The notes under the pieces were generated by a model. It was not told where the DNA came from. It saw only the letters and a list, made by a program, of their open reading frames with translations, and made no database searches. Positions 26,241 to 36,490 of a stretch of 64,000 bases of DNA are shown one piece after another. The stretch comes from Streptococcus porcinus (GTDB taxonomy: Bacteria > Bacillota > Bacilli > Lactobacillales > Streptococcaceae). The first letter of the stretch is position 1, and each line of letters starts with the position of its first letter. The position numbers and the translations under genes were made by a program. The stretch is from positions 1,846,001 to 1,910,000 of the forward strand of contig NZ_LS483388.1 of NCBI RefSeq assembly GCF_900475415.1, in the 5' to 3' direction.

Positions 26241-27023
26241 CTTGCTCTTGATTTCTTTGCCTTGATAGATAAATGGAATTGTTACCGAAGCATCTGATTC
26301 TTCTAATCTTTGTTTCCGATCTAAATAAGCCTTTGCTTCCATCTTTACTTGTTTTAAATCAACTCCTTGTGACCTAGCTGCGTAGACACAGCCACAATAA
26401 CATTGGCGATAAATATCATATTCTTGACACATTTGAACCGATCGACGATAGCCATTATTCTTCTTAAAATCACTTGGAAGATATTTGGTTCGGTAACATT
26501 TTTGAATATCGATACCAATTTGATTAATTAAACTGGCATTTTTATGAGGACTTATAGTTAGGGCACTAGCAAAATAATCAAAGTCCAGCTCTACAGCTTT
26601 TCTGGCTGTCAAATCCAAACGATAATCAAAACAAACACGACACCGTGCACCACCCTCAGGCTCGTCTTCAAGTCCTCTTACTTTTTGGATATAGTTATTA
26701 GGTTGGTAGAGTTCTTCTATATAGGCAACCTTATGTCCAGTTTTTTCATTAAATGCCTTTATAAAGTCTTGTGTGACTAGTGCTCTTCGTTGATATTCCG
26801 TTTTAGGGTGAATATTGGAATTCGCAAAGTAGACTGTTATATCAGCAAAATCAGCTAAATATTCCAAGCTATATGTCGAACACGGAGCACAGCAAACATG
26901 CATTAGAATACGTGGTCTAATCTCTTTTTTTAACCAATCTTTACGCATTTCTTGCATGAGTTTGTCATAATTAATATTTTGATTTGGTTTAGCCTTACTC
27001 AATACATCTTCAACGTTAATCAT
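26238..27023 (-). CDS. queH: Epoxyqueuosine reductase QueH
   Basis: A 261-residue protein of the former DUF208 family. Cysteine motifs: MHVCCAPCSTYSLEYL, CRVCFDYRLDLTARKA and QCYCGCVYAARSQG, the Fe-S and metal ligands of QueH, which performs the last step of queuosine tRNA modification. The tgt gene for inserting the queuosine precursor is elsewhere in the window (44355-45497), supporting this assignment. Confidence 0.92.
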   Translation of the reverse strand: MINVEDVLSKAKPNQNINYDKLMQEMRKDWLKKEIRPRILMHVCCAPCSTYSLEYLADFADITVYFANSNIHPKTEYQRRALVTQDFIKAFNEKTGHKVAYIEELYQPNNYIQKVRGLEDEPEGGARCRVCFDYRLDLTARKAVELDFDYFASALTISPHKNASLINQIGIDIQKCYRTKYLPSDFKKNNGYRRSVQMCQEYDIYRQCYCGCVYAARSQGVDLKQVKMEAKAYLDRKQRLEESDASVTIPFIYQGKEIKSK

Positions 27024-27086
27024 CTTATTTTTCCTCTACAATACAGTCTTCCATATTGATAGGATACTACAAGTCACTTTGTAAAT

Positions 27087-27120
27087 CAAAAAAAGTTGAG
27101 AAGAAACTCAACTTTTTTCT
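27087..27120 (-). terminator. Terminator after the ABC exporter operon
   Basis: AAAAAGTTGAG and CTCAACTTTTTT pair around AAGAAA, just before the stop of the second ABC gene, which is transcribed on the minus strand. Confidence 0.8.
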
Positions 27121-27121
27121 C

Positions 27122-28906
27122 TTATTCAAAGACAAACTGGTTGTGGTAAAGTTCTGAATAGAAACCTTTTTGATGTAACAATTCATGATGATTTCCTTGT
27201 TCGATAACTTTACCATCTTTAAGAACAATAATTTCATCTGCATTCAAGATTGTTTTCAAGCGATGGGCGATAACAAAACTGGTTCTACCAGCTACAATAG
27301 CTTCCATAGCTTTTTGAATCTTACTTTCGGTTACAGTGTCAACGTTGGAAGTAGCTTCATCCAAAATTAAAACTTGTGGATCGGTCAACAGTGTCCTAGC
27401 AATGGAAATTAATTGTTTTTGTCCAGTAGAGAAAATATTCTCATCGTCTGTGACCATGGTCTCATAACCTTCAGGAAGAGACTTGATAAATTCATGTATA
27501 TGGGTAGCACGCGCAGCGATCTCTACCATCTCCTGACTAATACTCTCGTTCCCAAAACGAATATTATCAGCAATCGTACCAGAAAATAAAACAGATTCTT
27601 GTAGGACAATGCCGACATTTTTCCGAAGACTATCTAGGTCGTAATCACGGATATCAATCCCATCAAAAGTAATGGAACCACTATCAACATCATAAAAACG
27701 ATTAATCAAGTTCATAATAGTGGTCTTACCTGAGCCTGTCGGACCAACAACGGCAATCATCTTGCCTTTAGGAGCTTTGATGGTCACATCAGAAAGCACC
27801 TTTTTACCAGGTTTGTAACTAAAATCAACATGGCTAATGGCAACTTCTTCTTTTAACTCGGTGAAAAGCGGAGCATTCTGAGGTCTGATTTCCTCAGCCT
27901 CATCAAACATTTCTTGGATACGGCTAGCGCCTGTGAAAGCAAGCTGAAGTTCGCCCCATGAAGCAGCTACCTGCATAATCGGCTGGTAATATTGTTGTGA
28001 AAATTGAACAAAGGTCACAACCAATCCAAGTCCAACAGCCATTGAAATCGATTTGTCATTGAGGACTATACTTGAACCGATAAATATAACGATTGCCGTA
28101 TTCAGCAAGCTCATCCCGTTCATGACTGGAAAGAGCAGCCCTGCAAAAAGGCGACCTTTGAAGGTTGCTGCTCGGACTTTTTCATTATGCTCTACAAAGC
28201 CATCAATTGTTTCTTTTTGGACACCCTGAACAATGATTGCTTTTTGACCAGAAATTTTCTCATCCATGTAAGCATTAAGTGCTGATACTTCTTTTTGCTG
28301 AATATCTGTATACTTTCTAGCTAGACGGATAATAACAACTAAAAAGATAAGCGCAAGAGGCGTTGTTGCCATTGTTAAGAGGGCTAAACGGGTATCTTGG
28401 CGAAACATCATCCAAACTAAACCAATGTAAAGAGCAATATTGGTCACAACTTGGACTAAGGACTGGTTCAGGGAATTTTGAATATTATCTAAATCACTGG
28501 TAAAGCGAGAAAGAATGGCACCATCCTTATGACTATCAAAGAAAGAAACGGTTAAGCGTTCCAATTTTCCAAACAAACCCTTACGCATCCGGTTGGTTGA
28601 GTGCGCTACAATACGTGTAAAGAGCAAACTATATACCAGATTGGCTAGTGCTGTAAAAAGATATGCCAATAAAAGTTTAGTCATAACAGCCATAAAAGCA
28701 GATGTATCAGGGTGATATGCTGATTGACCAGCCATTTTAGCCACATAATACTTTTGACCAAGTTTGCCAAGCTCCGTTAAAGACTCCCCGAGAAAAACAG
28801 GGGCCTTGACCTGAAGGTAAGTGGCTAGAATAATGGCTATTGCTATAAAAACAAAAGAGATTTTATAGCGTTTGAAATAAAACCAGAAAAAACGCGCTGT
28901 CTTCAT
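27122..28906 (-). CDS. ABC exporter half-transporter, second subunit
   Basis: A 594-residue fusion of a six-helix membrane domain and an ATPase: Walker [14 protein letters not shown]-loop [12 protein letters not shown], signature [13 protein letters not shown] (TGQKQ instead of the canonical SGGQ), Walker [14 protein letters not shown]-loop IAHRL. The partner gene has a canonical signature but lacks the catalytic Glu in Walker B ([11 protein letters not shown]), so the pair is a heterodimer with one degenerate site, as in LmrCD/PatAB-type exporters. Start ATG overlaps the partner's stop. Confidence 0.92.
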   Translation of the reverse strand: MKTARFFWFYFKRYKISFVFIAIAIILATYLQVKAPVFLGESLTELGKLGQKYYVAKMAGQSAYHPDTSAFMAVMTKLLLAYLFTALANLVYSLLFTRIVAHSTNRMRKGLFGKLERLTVSFFDSHKDGAILSRFTSDLDNIQNSLNQSLVQVVTNIALYIGLVWMMFRQDTRLALLTMATTPLALIFLVVIIRLARKYTDIQQKEVSALNAYMDEKISGQKAIIVQGVQKETIDGFVEHNEKVRAATFKGRLFAGLLFPVMNGMSLLNTAIVIFIGSSIVLNDKSISMAVGLGLVVTFVQFSQQYYQPIMQVAASWGELQLAFTGASRIQEMFDEAEEIRPQNAPLFTELKEEVAISHVDFSYKPGKKVLSDVTIKAPKGKMIAVVGPTGSGKTTIMNLINRFYDVDSGSITFDGIDIRDYDLDSLRKNVGIVLQESVLFSGTIADNIRFGNESISQEMVEIAARATHIHEFIKSLPEGYETMVTDDENIFSTGQKQLISIARTLLTDPQVLILDEATSNVDTVTESKIQKAMEAIVAGRTSFVIAHRLKTILNADEIIVLKDGKVIEQGNHHELLHQKGFYSELYHNQFVFE

Positions 28907-30618
28907 TAGTCTTCCTCCTTACCTTTTTGTGTTTCATAAATTTCACGATAAACAGCGTTATTTGCGATTAAATCCGCATGCTTACCTTGACCAATCAAAC
29001 GACCATTATCAAGAACCAAAATAATATCAGCTTTGACCACAGATGAAATTTTTTGAGCAATAACGATTGTTGTTGTGCCTTTTAGGTCGTGATTTAAGGC
29101 ATCTTGAACTAATTTTTCAGACTTAGCATCTAAAGCTGATGTTGAATCATCTAATACTAAAATCTTCGGATTATTGATAACGCCACGCGCAATGGACATT
29201 CGTTGCTTTTGCCCGCCCGAGAAGTTATTACCACGTTCTTCAACCTGACTTTCATAACCATCATCCATACGATCAATAAATTCCCTAGCTTGAGCAATTG
29301 TTGCTGCACGTTGCATTGTGTCAAAATCAGCCTTAGCATTACCTTGGCGCAAATTATCGGCAATCGTACCAGAAAAGAGGATAGCTTTTTGCAAAACGAT
29401 AGAAATATTTTCTTTTAATGTTTGCTGGCTTAAGCTCTTAAGATCTTTACCACCAACTAAGATACGACCTTTCTGAGGATCGAATAAACGTGGAATTAGC
29501 TGTGCCAATGTTGATTTACCAGCACCAGTAGCTCCAACGACACCTACCATTTGGCCAGATTGAATAGAAAAAGAAATATCCTTCAAAGTAGGCTCTTCTT
29601 CATTAGGGTAGGTGAAACTAACCTCTTCAAAGACAATATCACCAGAAATTTCTGTTTCGTCCTCACTATTAACGTAAGTCATTGCTGGCTCAGTATCGAG
29701 GACTTCTTTAAGACGGCCAATAGAAATAAATGCTCTACTTGCTTGCATCCCCATAAAACCAACCATAATGATAGAAAACATAATCTGCATCATATAAGTC
29801 ATAAAGGAAGCAATACTACCAATAACTGTCGGCTCTGTCTTCACCATTCCAGAAACAATCAAAATGGAGACATAGACTGCCAGATAAGATACCAGCATTA
29901 AAGCTGGTTGCATCATTGAGAAACCATAACCAATAAAAAGATTTAACCCAAGTAACTCATTTGATGTCTCTTTGAACTTAGCGTATTGCTCACGTTCTTG
30001 AACAAAAGATTTAACCACACGAACACCACGAAGATTTTCTTTTGCAATACGGTTAATCTTATCCATTAAGGATTGAAATTTACCAAAACGTGGCCCCATT
30101 TGACTCATAACTAAGGCCATAATAATAGCAATCAAAATCACCATTAAGACCAAAATCCACCACAGTTTGGGTAACGTTTGAACAGCCATATAGAAGGCGC
30201 CAATAAACAAAATTGGTAACCGAAAGAGAACTTGGAATAGCATCATGACTAAATTTTGAATTTGATTCACGTCATTAGTCATTCGAACTACTAAGTTTCC
30301 TGCATTAAATTTTTCAACATTTGCATAAGAAAAGCTCTGTATTTTACGGAAAGTTTCTTCCCGAATATCAGCTGAAACACCTTGGGCGATTTTAGCTGAT
30401 AAAATGGTATTGACTGTCCCAGCAATTAAACCGATTCCGGCAATAATCAACAGCAAAATCCCAACTTGTGCTATTTTTTCTTTATCATTTTTAATAACAG
30501 CTTCTAGGACATCTTTCAGATAATGTGGCTGTAACAAAGTACTAGCTACCACACCAATAATCATCACAAAAGAGCCCAGTGCATACCACTTATATTTAAG
30601 AATGGCTTTTTTAAGCAT
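28906..30618 (-). CDS. ABC exporter half-transporter, first subunit
   Basis: About 570 residues: six-helix membrane domain, Walker [13 protein letters not shown], signature [14 protein letters not shown], Walker [12 protein letters not shown] with Asp where catalytic Glu is usual, and IAQKIS in place of the H-loop. These changes mark the degenerate nucleotide site of a heterodimeric exporter. It starts at the end of the marR gene (ATG 30618, with GGAG just before; an upstream codon at 30642 is in frame but less likely), so drug or peptide export under MarR control is likely. Confidence 0.92.
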   Translation of the reverse strand: MLKKAILKYKWYALGSFVMIIGVVASTLLQPHYLKDVLEAVIKNDKEKIAQVGILLLIIAGIGLIAGTVNTILSAKIAQGVSADIREETFRKIQSFSYANVEKFNAGNLVVRMTNDVNQIQNLVMMLFQVLFRLPILFIGAFYMAVQTLPKLWWILVLMVILIAIIMALVMSQMGPRFGKFQSLMDKINRIAKENLRGVRVVKSFVQEREQYAKFKETSNELLGLNLFIGYGFSMMQPALMLVSYLAVYVSILIVSGMVKTEPTVIGSIASFMTYMMQIMFSIIMVGFMGMQASRAFISIGRLKEVLDTEPAMTYVNSEDETEISGDIVFEEVSFTYPNEEEPTLKDISFSIQSGQMVGVVGATGAGKSTLAQLIPRLFDPQKGRILVGGKDLKSLSQQTLKENISIVLQKAILFSGTIADNLRQGNAKADFDTMQRAATIAQAREFIDRMDDGYESQVEERGNNFSGGQKQRMSIARGVINNPKILVLDDSTSALDAKSEKLVQDALNHDLKGTTTIVIAQKISSVVKADIILVLDNGRLIGQGKHADLIANNAVYREIYETQKGKEED

Positions 30619-31063
30619 CTTCTTCTCCTTTTTTATAGTCAAGCATATTTTGTTTGAGTTGATCTATTACTTTTCGGACAACGTTAAATTCTTCCGTTGT
30701 GATTTCCTTAAAAAAATAATTTTCAACATCTTTACGACATTCTTGTAAAAGTGGTAATTTTTCCACTCCTTTTTGCGTCATTACAACTTGTTTATAACGC
30801 TTATCTGTTTGCGATGGGATGACTTCAATGAACCCATTTTTTTCCATCCGCTTAACAAGGTTACTGGCGACTGATTTTGAAATTCCAAGTTCTGTTTCGA
30901 TATCTTTAACAAATAGTTCTCTTTCAAAGTTTCTGCTTAGGAAGATTAAAACATGTCCTTGAGGTCCAGCTAAGTGAGCAAGATTATACTTTTGGGCAAT
31001 TTCTTCACTAATTTGTTCTATTTGATGAGTTAAATCTCTCAGATCAGCAATAATCCGTGACAT
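30611..31063 (-). CDS. MarR family transcription regulator of the ABC exporter
   Basis: A 150-residue MarR-type protein: winged helix with [46 protein letters not shown]. First gene of a three-gene operon with both exporter subunits; its promoter has a perfect palindrome between -35 and -10, so it very probably represses itself and the exporter until a ligand arrives. Confidence 0.9.
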   Translation of the reverse strand: MSRIIADLRDLTHQIEQISEEIAQKYNLAHLAGPQGHVLIFLSRNFERELFVKDIETELGISKSVASNLVKRMEKNGFIEVIPSQTDKRYKQVVMTQKGVEKLPLLQECRKDVENYFFKEITTEEFNVVRKVIDQLKQNMLDYKKGEEDA

Positions 31064-31092
31064 TATTATCCTCCTTAGTTCTCATGATGACC

Positions 31093-31121
31093 ATTTTAGT
31101 TCTCTTAAGAACTATTGTCAA
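31093..31121 (-). promoter_or_regulatory. marR-exporter promoter with palindromic operator
   Basis: Consensus TTGACA (31116-31121), 17-base spacer, TAAAAT (31093-31098) on the minus strand. The spacer is filled by TAGTTCT-CTTA-AGAACTA (31097-31114), perfect 7-bp arms. A further half site TTAGTTCTC lies at 31075-31082. Confidence 0.75.
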
Positions 31122-31257
31122 GGAATATGTCCTTTAATATTAAGAAAAATGAGATTAATTTTCCACCCTATACCCAGAGGCTTTCTATACCCTTTTCTAA
31201 TAGAGTAATAATAGCTCTTATGATATAATGAAGTGATGACTCTTAAAGGAGATGGAA

Positions 31258-32274
31258 ATGAAAAAAGAAAAAATTGCAGTCTTGGGACCAGGTTCATGGG
31301 GGACAGCACTTGCACAAGTTTTAAATGACAACGGTCACGATGTGTGCCTTTGGGGAGATTCCCAAGAACAAATTGATGAAATCAACGCTACACATACTAA
31401 TAGTCGTTATTTTAAAGACATTGTTATTGATAAATCTATTAAAGCGACAACTGATTTAAAAGAGGCACTTACAGATGTTGATGCTGTTTTATTCGTTGTA
31501 CCAACGAAAGTTACTCGTTTAGTGGCTAAGCAAGTTGCCGCAACCTTAGACCATAAAGTTATCATGATGCATGCTTCAAAGGGACTTGAACCTGGCAGCC
31601 ACGAGCGCCTTTCAACGGTCATTTCTGAAGAAGTTCCAACGCACTTACGGAGTGATGTTGTTGTTGTATCTGGACCTAGTCATGCTGAAGAAACTATTGT
31701 TCGTGACATCACCTTAATTACTGCTGCATCTACTGATTTGGAAGCCGCTAAATATGTTCAGTCCATTTTTAGCAACCACTATTTTCGTCTTTACACTAAC
31801 AAAGATGTCGTCGGTGTTGAAACCGCTGGCGCCCTTAAAAATATTATTGCCGTTGGCGCAGGAGCATTACATGGTTTAGGTTATGGTGATAATGCTAAAG
31901 CGGCGGTCATTACACGCGGACTTGCTGAAATCACCCGTCTCGGTGTAAAACTTGGCGCTGATCCCCTAACTTACAGTGGACTATCAGGAGTCGGAGATCT
32001 TATAGTAACTGGCACCTCTGTCCATTCTCGCAACTGGCGTGCCGGCGACGCACTTGGGCGCGGAGAAAAATTAGAAGATATTGAACGTAACATGGGAATG
32101 GTTATTGAGGGAATTTCTACTACAAAGGTAGCCTATGAGATTGCGCAAGAGTTAGGTGTCTATATGCCGATTACCACCGCAATTTATAAATCTATTTACG
32201 AAGGAGCCGACATCAAAGAAAGCATCCTTGGCATGATGTCTAACGAATTTAAATCCGAAAATGAATGGCATTAA
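31258..32274 (+). CDS. gpsA: Glycerol-3-phosphate dehydrogenase [NAD(P)+]
   Basis: A 338-residue enzyme making sn-glycerol-3-phosphate from dihydroxyacetone phosphate for phospholipid synthesis. Rossmann motif [24 protein letters not shown], and the catalytic [31 protein letters not shown] region. ATG 31258 is six bases after AAAGGAG; the ATG at 31252 abuts the ribosome binding site. Followed by galU, the usual streptococcal order. Confidence 0.97.
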   Translation: MKKEKIAVLGPGSWGTALAQVLNDNGHDVCLWGDSQEQIDEINATHTNSRYFKDIVIDKSIKATTDLKEALTDVDAVLFVVPTKVTRLVAKQVAATLDHKVIMMHASKGLEPGSHERLSTVISEEVPTHLRSDVVVVSGPSHAEETIVRDITLITAASTDLEAAKYVQSIFSNHYFRLYTNKDVVGVETAGALKNIIAVGAGALHGLGYGDNAKAAVITRGLAEITRLGVKLGADPLTYSGLSGVGDLIVTGTSVHSRNWRAGDALGRGEKLEDIERNMGMVIEGISTTKVAYEIAQELGVYMPITTAIYKSIYEGADIKESILGMMSNEFKSENEWH

Positions 32275-32299
32275 TTTCTATTATCAAGAGGAGACATAA

Positions 32300-33208
32300 A
32301 TGACTAAAGTAAGAAAAGCAATTATCCCGGCGGCAGGTTTAGGAACGCGTTTTTTGCCAGCAACCAAGGCTTTGGCAAAAGAAATGTTACCTATCGTTGA
32401 CAAACCAACCATTCAATTCATCGTCGAAGAGGCTCTCAAATCTGGTATTGAAGAGATTCTAGTTGTAACTGGTAAAGCTAAACGCTCTATTGAAGACCAC
32501 TTTGACTCAAACTTTGAATTGGAATATAATCTGCAAGCTAAAGGTAAAACTGAATTACTAAAATTGGTTGACGAAACAACTTCAATCAACCTACACTTTA
32601 TTCGCCAAAGCCACCCCCGTGGACTAGGTGACGCTGTTTTACAAGCTAAAGCCTTTGTGGGCAATGAACCTTTTATTGTGATGTTGGGCGACGACTTAAT
32701 GGATATCACAGATAATCAAGCTGTTCCTTTGACTAAACAACTGATGGACGACTACCAGACAACTCATGCTGCAACCATCGCTGTTATGAAAGTTCCACAT
32801 TCCGATGTTTCATCTTATGGCGTTATTGCACCACACGGAAAGGCTGTTAATGGTTTGTATAGCGTTGACAATTTTGTTGAAAAACCAAAACCAGAAGATG
32901 CTCCAAGTGACCTAGCTATCATCGGTCGTTACTTGCTCACTCCAGAAATTTTCGGCATTCTTGAAAACCAAGCTCCAGGTGCAGGAAATGAAGTTCAATT
33001 AACTGATGCTATTGATACACTAAATAAAACTCAGCGTGTCTTTGCCCGTGAATTCACTGGCAAACGTTATGACGTGGGTGACAAATTTGGTTTTATGAAA
33101 ACATCAATTGACTATGCTCTAAAACACCCTCAAGTAAAAGAGGATCTTAAAGACTATATCATCAAACTTGGACATGCTCTAGAAACTAAATCAAAAACTA
33201 AAGACTAA
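32300..33208 (+). CDS. galU: UTP--glucose-1-phosphate uridylyltransferase
   Basis: A 302-residue nucleotidyltransferase: [26 protein letters not shown] (nucleotide-binding loop), [19 protein letters not shown] and [15 protein letters not shown]. It supplies UDP-glucose for polysaccharide, glycolipid and, in pyogenic streptococci, hyaluronan synthesis (hasC paralogue). Twenty-five bases after gpsA, probably cotranscribed, with a terminator behind it. Confidence 0.97.
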   Translation: MTKVRKAIIPAAGLGTRFLPATKALAKEMLPIVDKPTIQFIVEEALKSGIEEILVVTGKAKRSIEDHFDSNFELEYNLQAKGKTELLKLVDETTSINLHFIRQSHPRGLGDAVLQAKAFVGNEPFIVMLGDDLMDITDNQAVPLTKQLMDDYQTTHAATIAVMKVPHSDVSSYGVIAPHGKAVNGLYSVDNFVEKPKPEDAPSDLAIIGRYLLTPEIFGILENQAPGAGNEVQLTDAIDTLNKTQRVFAREFTGKRYDVGDKFGFMKTSIDYALKHPQVKEDLKDYIIKLGHALETKSKTKD

Positions 33209-33246
33209 TAAATAAGCAACTACAAGTTTGTAGTTGCTTATTTTCA
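33209..33246. terminator. Bidirectional terminator between galU and rhomboid gene
   Basis: AATAAGCAACTACAA and its complement TTGTAGTTGCTTATT form a long stem with a two-base loop, between convergent genes. Confidence 0.85.
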
Positions 33247-33251
33247 TAAAC

Positions 33252-33923
33252 TTAGATAAAAATACCTACTAAAATAAAGATACTTATTACCCCATAGACT
33301 AAAGCTGCTATCCCTTGTTGCTTTTTAGTTGCTAACAACGGATCAACTTGGTTCGCCAGAAAAATAGCCGAGAGGCCACCACCTAAGACTCCACCAAGGT
33401 GCCCTGCTAGGCTAACATTAGGCATAAAGATATTCAACACTAGATTTAATATAATCAAGGTCTGATAGGACTTCCCAAAAGTTTTCAAATGGTGATTTTC
33501 GCTAAAAATACCCAAAATCACAATCGCTGCAAAAATTCCAAATAAGGATGTTGATGCACCTGCAGCAACTACACCTGGACTTAATTGCAAAGTAAGGAGA
33601 TTTCCCATGACCCCAGATAAAATATAGAGAAGAAAGAAATTTTTTGATCCCCAGATAGCTTCTGCTAATTGACCAATAAAGAAGAGGGTTAGCGTGTTTA
33701 AAAGGAAGTGTTGCCAACCGATATGGACAAAAATCGGAGTCAATAGACGCCAAATTTGATTAGGCGCCGCTTTGACAGCTAAACCAAACATACCACCAAA
33801 GTGAAAGACCGCTTGAGGCGATCTGGCTGCCTGTCCATAATAGTATTGCATAGCAAGAAAAACCAAAATCGTAAGGGATAAAAAGAAGAAGGTAACCGGA
33901 CTCTTTTTCAAATTATAGGTCAT
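33252..33923 (-). CDS. Rhomboid family intramembrane serine protease
   Basis: A 223-residue membrane protein, six or seven hydrophobic helices. HIGWQHFLLNTLTLFFIG (helix 2), the serine motif AAGASTSLFGIFAA and the catalytic-His helix SLAGHLGGVLGG match rhomboid proteases. It overlaps the last codon of the 5-formyl-THF cyclo-ligase gene, an arrangement typical of Firmicutes. Substrates unknown. Confidence 0.92.
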   Translation of the reverse strand: MTYNLKKSPVTFFFLSLTILVFLAMQYYYGQAARSPQAVFHFGGMFGLAVKAAPNQIWRLLTPIFVHIGWQHFLLNTLTLFFIGQLAEAIWGSKNFFLLYILSGVMGNLLTLQLSPGVVAAGASTSLFGIFAAIVILGIFSENHHLKTFGKSYQTLIILNLVLNIFMPNVSLAGHLGGVLGGGLSAIFLANQVDPLLATKKQQGIAALVYGVISIFILVGIFI

Positions 33924-34447
33924 ATCACAAGAACCTCCTGAACAGCAACGTCATGGGATTCAGCTTGAAATTCAATCTGTTGACAATCATAGATAGTGCT
34001 AATGGTTGCTCCTTGATAATCACTCAGATAACGGTCGTAATAGCCCGCACCGTAGCCAATTCTAAACCCTTCAGCATTAAAAGCAACCCCTGGGACATGT
34101 ATCATATCAATATCCTTTTTAGATACAACTATTGCACTTGTTGGCTCAAGTAAACCAAAAGAAGTCTTTTCAAGTTTTTTAGGGTCATAAGCTACAAAAT
34201 CCATCTCTCCCTTTGGATAGGTTTTAGGTACTAAAACCAATTTCCCATCACTAAGTGCCTGCTTAATGAGAAGAGCAGTTTCATACTCAGTTGGCATGGC
34301 TAAGTAAGTAGCTACAACTTTAGCACACTGATAGGTAGAAGTTGATACCATTGCCTCTAGCAAGGCCAGATCTTTCTGATACTTTTCTTTTTTGTCCATA
34401 GCTTTTAGGGTTCCTAGAACCTTATTACGAATATCTTTTTTTATCAT
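33920..34447 (-). CDS. 5-formyltetrahydrofolate cyclo-ligase
   Basis: A 175-residue enzyme converting 5-formyl-THF to methenyl-THF with ATP. Basic N-terminus MIKKDIRNKVL, MPTEYET (folate site) and the ATP/Mg motif PGVAFNAEGFRIGYGAGYYDRYL. Upstream gene of a two-gene unit with the rhomboid protease. Confidence 0.93.
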   Translation of the reverse strand: MIKKDIRNKVLGTLKAMDKKEKYQKDLALLEAMVSTSTYQCAKVVATYLAMPTEYETALLIKQALSDGKLVLVPKTYPKGEMDFVAYDPKKLEKTSFGLLEPTSAIVVSKKDIDMIHVPGVAFNAEGFRIGYGAGYYDRYLSDYQGATISTIYDCQQIEFQAESHDVAVQEVLVI

Positions 34448-34706
34448 AGGCTTATTTTAACACAATTTCAACAGTTAGAAAGATTTCTAATGCTATATTG
34501 ACGTTTAACGAAAGCTTAAATTCATCGAAATCATAAACCTTTTTTATTTATATTACCTAAACAACTACGGGAACATTCTCTTGATAAGCTATCAGCTACT
34601 TTAAGGTTTAAGCCAATTTCTGCTGCTTGAATTAAAAGTTAGTATCCTAATTCCATCAGCCCTATTTTACTCAAAAAGTTAAACAAACAAAAATTCTTTG
34701 AACATA
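34448..34706. other. Intergenic stretch before csRNA
   Basis: About 260 AT-rich bases between the divergent cyclo-ligase gene and the csRNA promoter. It must hold the promoter of the cyclo-ligase/rhomboid unit, but I see no clear consensus element, open frame or fold. Confidence 0.3.
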
Positions 34707-34707
34707 A

Positions 34708-34742
34708 TTTAAGAATTGTTTAAGGTAATGGTAGTATATTAT
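34708..34742 (+). promoter_or_regulatory. CiaR-box promoter of csRNA
   Basis: Perfect CiaR direct repeat TTTAAG-AATTG-TTTAAG (34708-34724) with the defining 5-base spacing, then a -10 TATATT/TATTAT (34735-34742) about 10 bases further. This is the architecture of CiaRH-activated promoters known from pneumococcus. Confidence 0.82.
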
Positions 34743-34746
34743 AGTC

Positions 34747-34850
34747 ATTCCTAAATAACGGTCTCCTAAACCGTGGGGATAAATAAGTTCCTACTTCATT
34801 TATCCTTTTCATAAATCTCCAAGGTAACTCGCTTCGAGTTACCTTTTTTT
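34747..34850 (+). ncRNA. Cia-dependent small RNA (csRNA)
   Basis: About 100 bases from a CiaR-box promoter to a strong terminator, no reading frame. Hairpin 1 (ACGGT/ACCGT, 34758-34774) presents the loop CTCCTAA; hairpin 2 (GGATAAAT 34777-34784 with ATTTATCC 34798-34805) presents TTCCTA; both are complementary to Shine-Dalgarno sequences. The terminator stem is GGTAACTCG/CGAGTTACC (34823-34843) plus T-run. This matches the build of streptococcal csRNAs, which block ribosome binding sites of several mRNAs. The 5' end is estimated. Confidence 0.82.
34821..34850 (+). terminator. csRNA terminator
   Basis: AAGGTAACTCG-CTT-CGAGTTACCTT followed by seven T in total. Confidence 0.9.
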
Positions 34851-35017
34851 GCCTTATTGAGATAATCACCTATGTGAATTTTATCAATTTGAAGATATTC
34901 TAGGGGCCTCTTAAATCCTCTATCAGCTCAATTAAAATACTAAAACATCGTGATTGTCAAATCTTTTTTGTTGTTTTTGTTTAAATGCGTGATCGTTTTA
35001 GAGCTGTTTTCAGACCC

Positions 35018-35038
35018 AAAAAGCCCCGTAGGGGCTAA
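35018..35038 (-). terminator. Terminator of the sorbitol operon
   Basis: Minus strand AGCCCC-TAC-GGGGCT (35022-35036) followed by TTTTTGGG, about 40 bases past the EIIA stop codon. Confidence 0.82.
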
Positions 35039-35078
35039 ATTAATTTAGGGATAATAGAAATGGTAGATGCGAATCACT

Positions 35079-35444
35079 TTATTGCATAAAGAGAACACGA
35101 CTTCCCAACCCTATATTCGGTGAGGTTGAGCCCAGTACATGTAAAGTCCCTGGTAGAGAGGCTTGTTGTTCCCCGTCAAACGAAATCGTTATATGCCCAA
35201 GATTTTTTAAGTTTTTAGTAACTAGGCTACCAACAGCCGTTATGTGATATTCATCTTCATCAATCATTATCTTTCCTCCGGGCTCAATATTACCAAGAAG
35301 CGTTTTATTATCAATAGTGTAACAAAATTCAGCAAGATCTTCTGGAGCTCCTTGTCCAAAGAGAATCAACATATTGGCATTTCTAATCATTTCTTCTGCT
35401 TCTGGTCCGACTGCTATGATCTTGGTTTCAAATACTTTAACCAT
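35079..35444 (-). CDS. srlB: PTS glucitol/sorbitol-specific EIIA component
   Basis: A 121-residue EIIA-Gut protein: MVKVFETKIIAVGPEAEEMI, MLILFGQGAPEDLAEFCYTID and the ending HITAVGSLVTKNLKNLGHITISFDG. It passes phosphate from HPr to EIIB. Last gene of the sorbitol operon. Confidence 0.93.
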   Translation of the reverse strand: MVKVFETKIIAVGPEAEEMIRNANMLILFGQGAPEDLAEFCYTIDNKTLLGNIEPGGKIMIDEDEYHITAVGSLVTKNLKNLGHITISFDGEQQASLPGTLHVLGSTSPNIGLGSRVLFMQ

Positions 35445-35481
35445 TTTAACATCCCTTCTTTTATCTTTTTTGAAAACTATT

Positions 35482-36471
35482 TTATTGATAAAGTCCTATA
35501 CTGGCAATCCATGCAACAATGACACGCGGCACCCCGTTTAAGAAACGTGAATAAAGAACAGATGGGACACCAACTTCAACAGTCTCTGAGTCTGCCTCAG
35601 TTAAACCAAGTGCGACCGGGATAAAATCACAGCCATTTTGTGTGTTGATAGCAAATAAAGCTGGTAAAGCCATTTGGGGTGGAATATTTCCCTTACCAAT
35701 TTCAACACCAATTAAAGTACCAATAATTTGTGAGATGACAGCACCCGGACCTAACAATGGTGATAAAAATGGTAATGAACAAATAAAACCAATAATAACA
35801 AGCCCCCAAATATTTCCTGCCAAGGGAACCATTAACTTGGCTAACCAATTACCAACTCCTGACCCTTGAATAATCCCAATTAAAAGAGAAACAAAAGCCA
35901 TAAATGGTAAAATAGTATTTAACATTGTTTGAATAGCATCACGAGCTGCTTGGTTAAAAGTGGCAACGACTTTACCTGCTCCCATACCTATGCGGGCAAC
36001 AAAACTAGACTCTGCCCGTTGTTCTGTAATTTTTTTACTGGTGTCGTAGCTCCCCTTTGAGGAAACTTCTTGGCTGAGTTCACTAAGAGGTGCTGTTTCA
36101 TCAGTTGTTGAAATTTGATTGAGCCCTACAGCAGAGACATAAATATCTTCTGTAATGTATTGCGCTAAGGGACCGCTTTTCCCTGTAGCTACAATATTAA
36201 TTGTCGGAATCCCTTTTTTAGGATAAATCCCACAACGTAAAGTTCCACCACAGTCAACAATAGCTAAGGCAATTTCCTGATCGGGAATAGAAGTTTTAAA
36301 GCCATTAATAGCTTCCATACCTGTTAATGAAGCGATTTTGTCAACAATTTCTGGTTTTTCACCTCCACCAGTGATGTAGATGAATTTGTGCTTGGTTTCA
36401 GTGGGAGTAATAACAAGTGGACCACCATAGCCACCACTACCTTTAACAACTTTTATACTTTTATAAACCAT
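35482..36471 (-). CDS. srlE: PTS glucitol/sorbitol-specific EIIBC component
   Basis: About 329 residues: EIIB part with [35 protein letters not shown] and phospho-Cys in [21 protein letters not shown]; then a membrane part (from about residue 180) with [22 protein letters not shown] and ending near [16 protein letters not shown]. Start ATG 36471 is nine bases after GGAG; an earlier in-frame codon (36498) overlaps the previous gene. Confidence 0.93.
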   Translation of the reverse strand: MVYKSIKVVKGSGGYGGPLVITPTETKHKFIYITGGGEKPEIVDKIASLTGMEAINGFKTSIPDQEIALAIVDCGGTLRCGIYPKKGIPTINIVATGKSGPLAQYITEDIYVSAVGLNQISTTDETAPLSELSQEVSSKGSYDTSKKITEQRAESSFVARIGMGAGKVVATFNQAARDAIQTMLNTILPFMAFVSLLIGIIQGSGVGNWLAKLMVPLAGNIWGLVIIGFICSLPFLSPLLGPGAVISQIIGTLIGVEIGKGNIPPQMALPALFAINTQNGCDFIPVALGLTEADSETVEVGVPSVLYSRFLNGVPRVIVAWIASIGLYQ

Positions 36472-36490
36472 TTTCTTAAACTCCTTTTTC

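Noticed and set aside
34995..35017. CRISPR array
   Set aside because: Only one repeat-like fragment, no repeated units or spacers and no cas genes; kept as a low-interest finding only.
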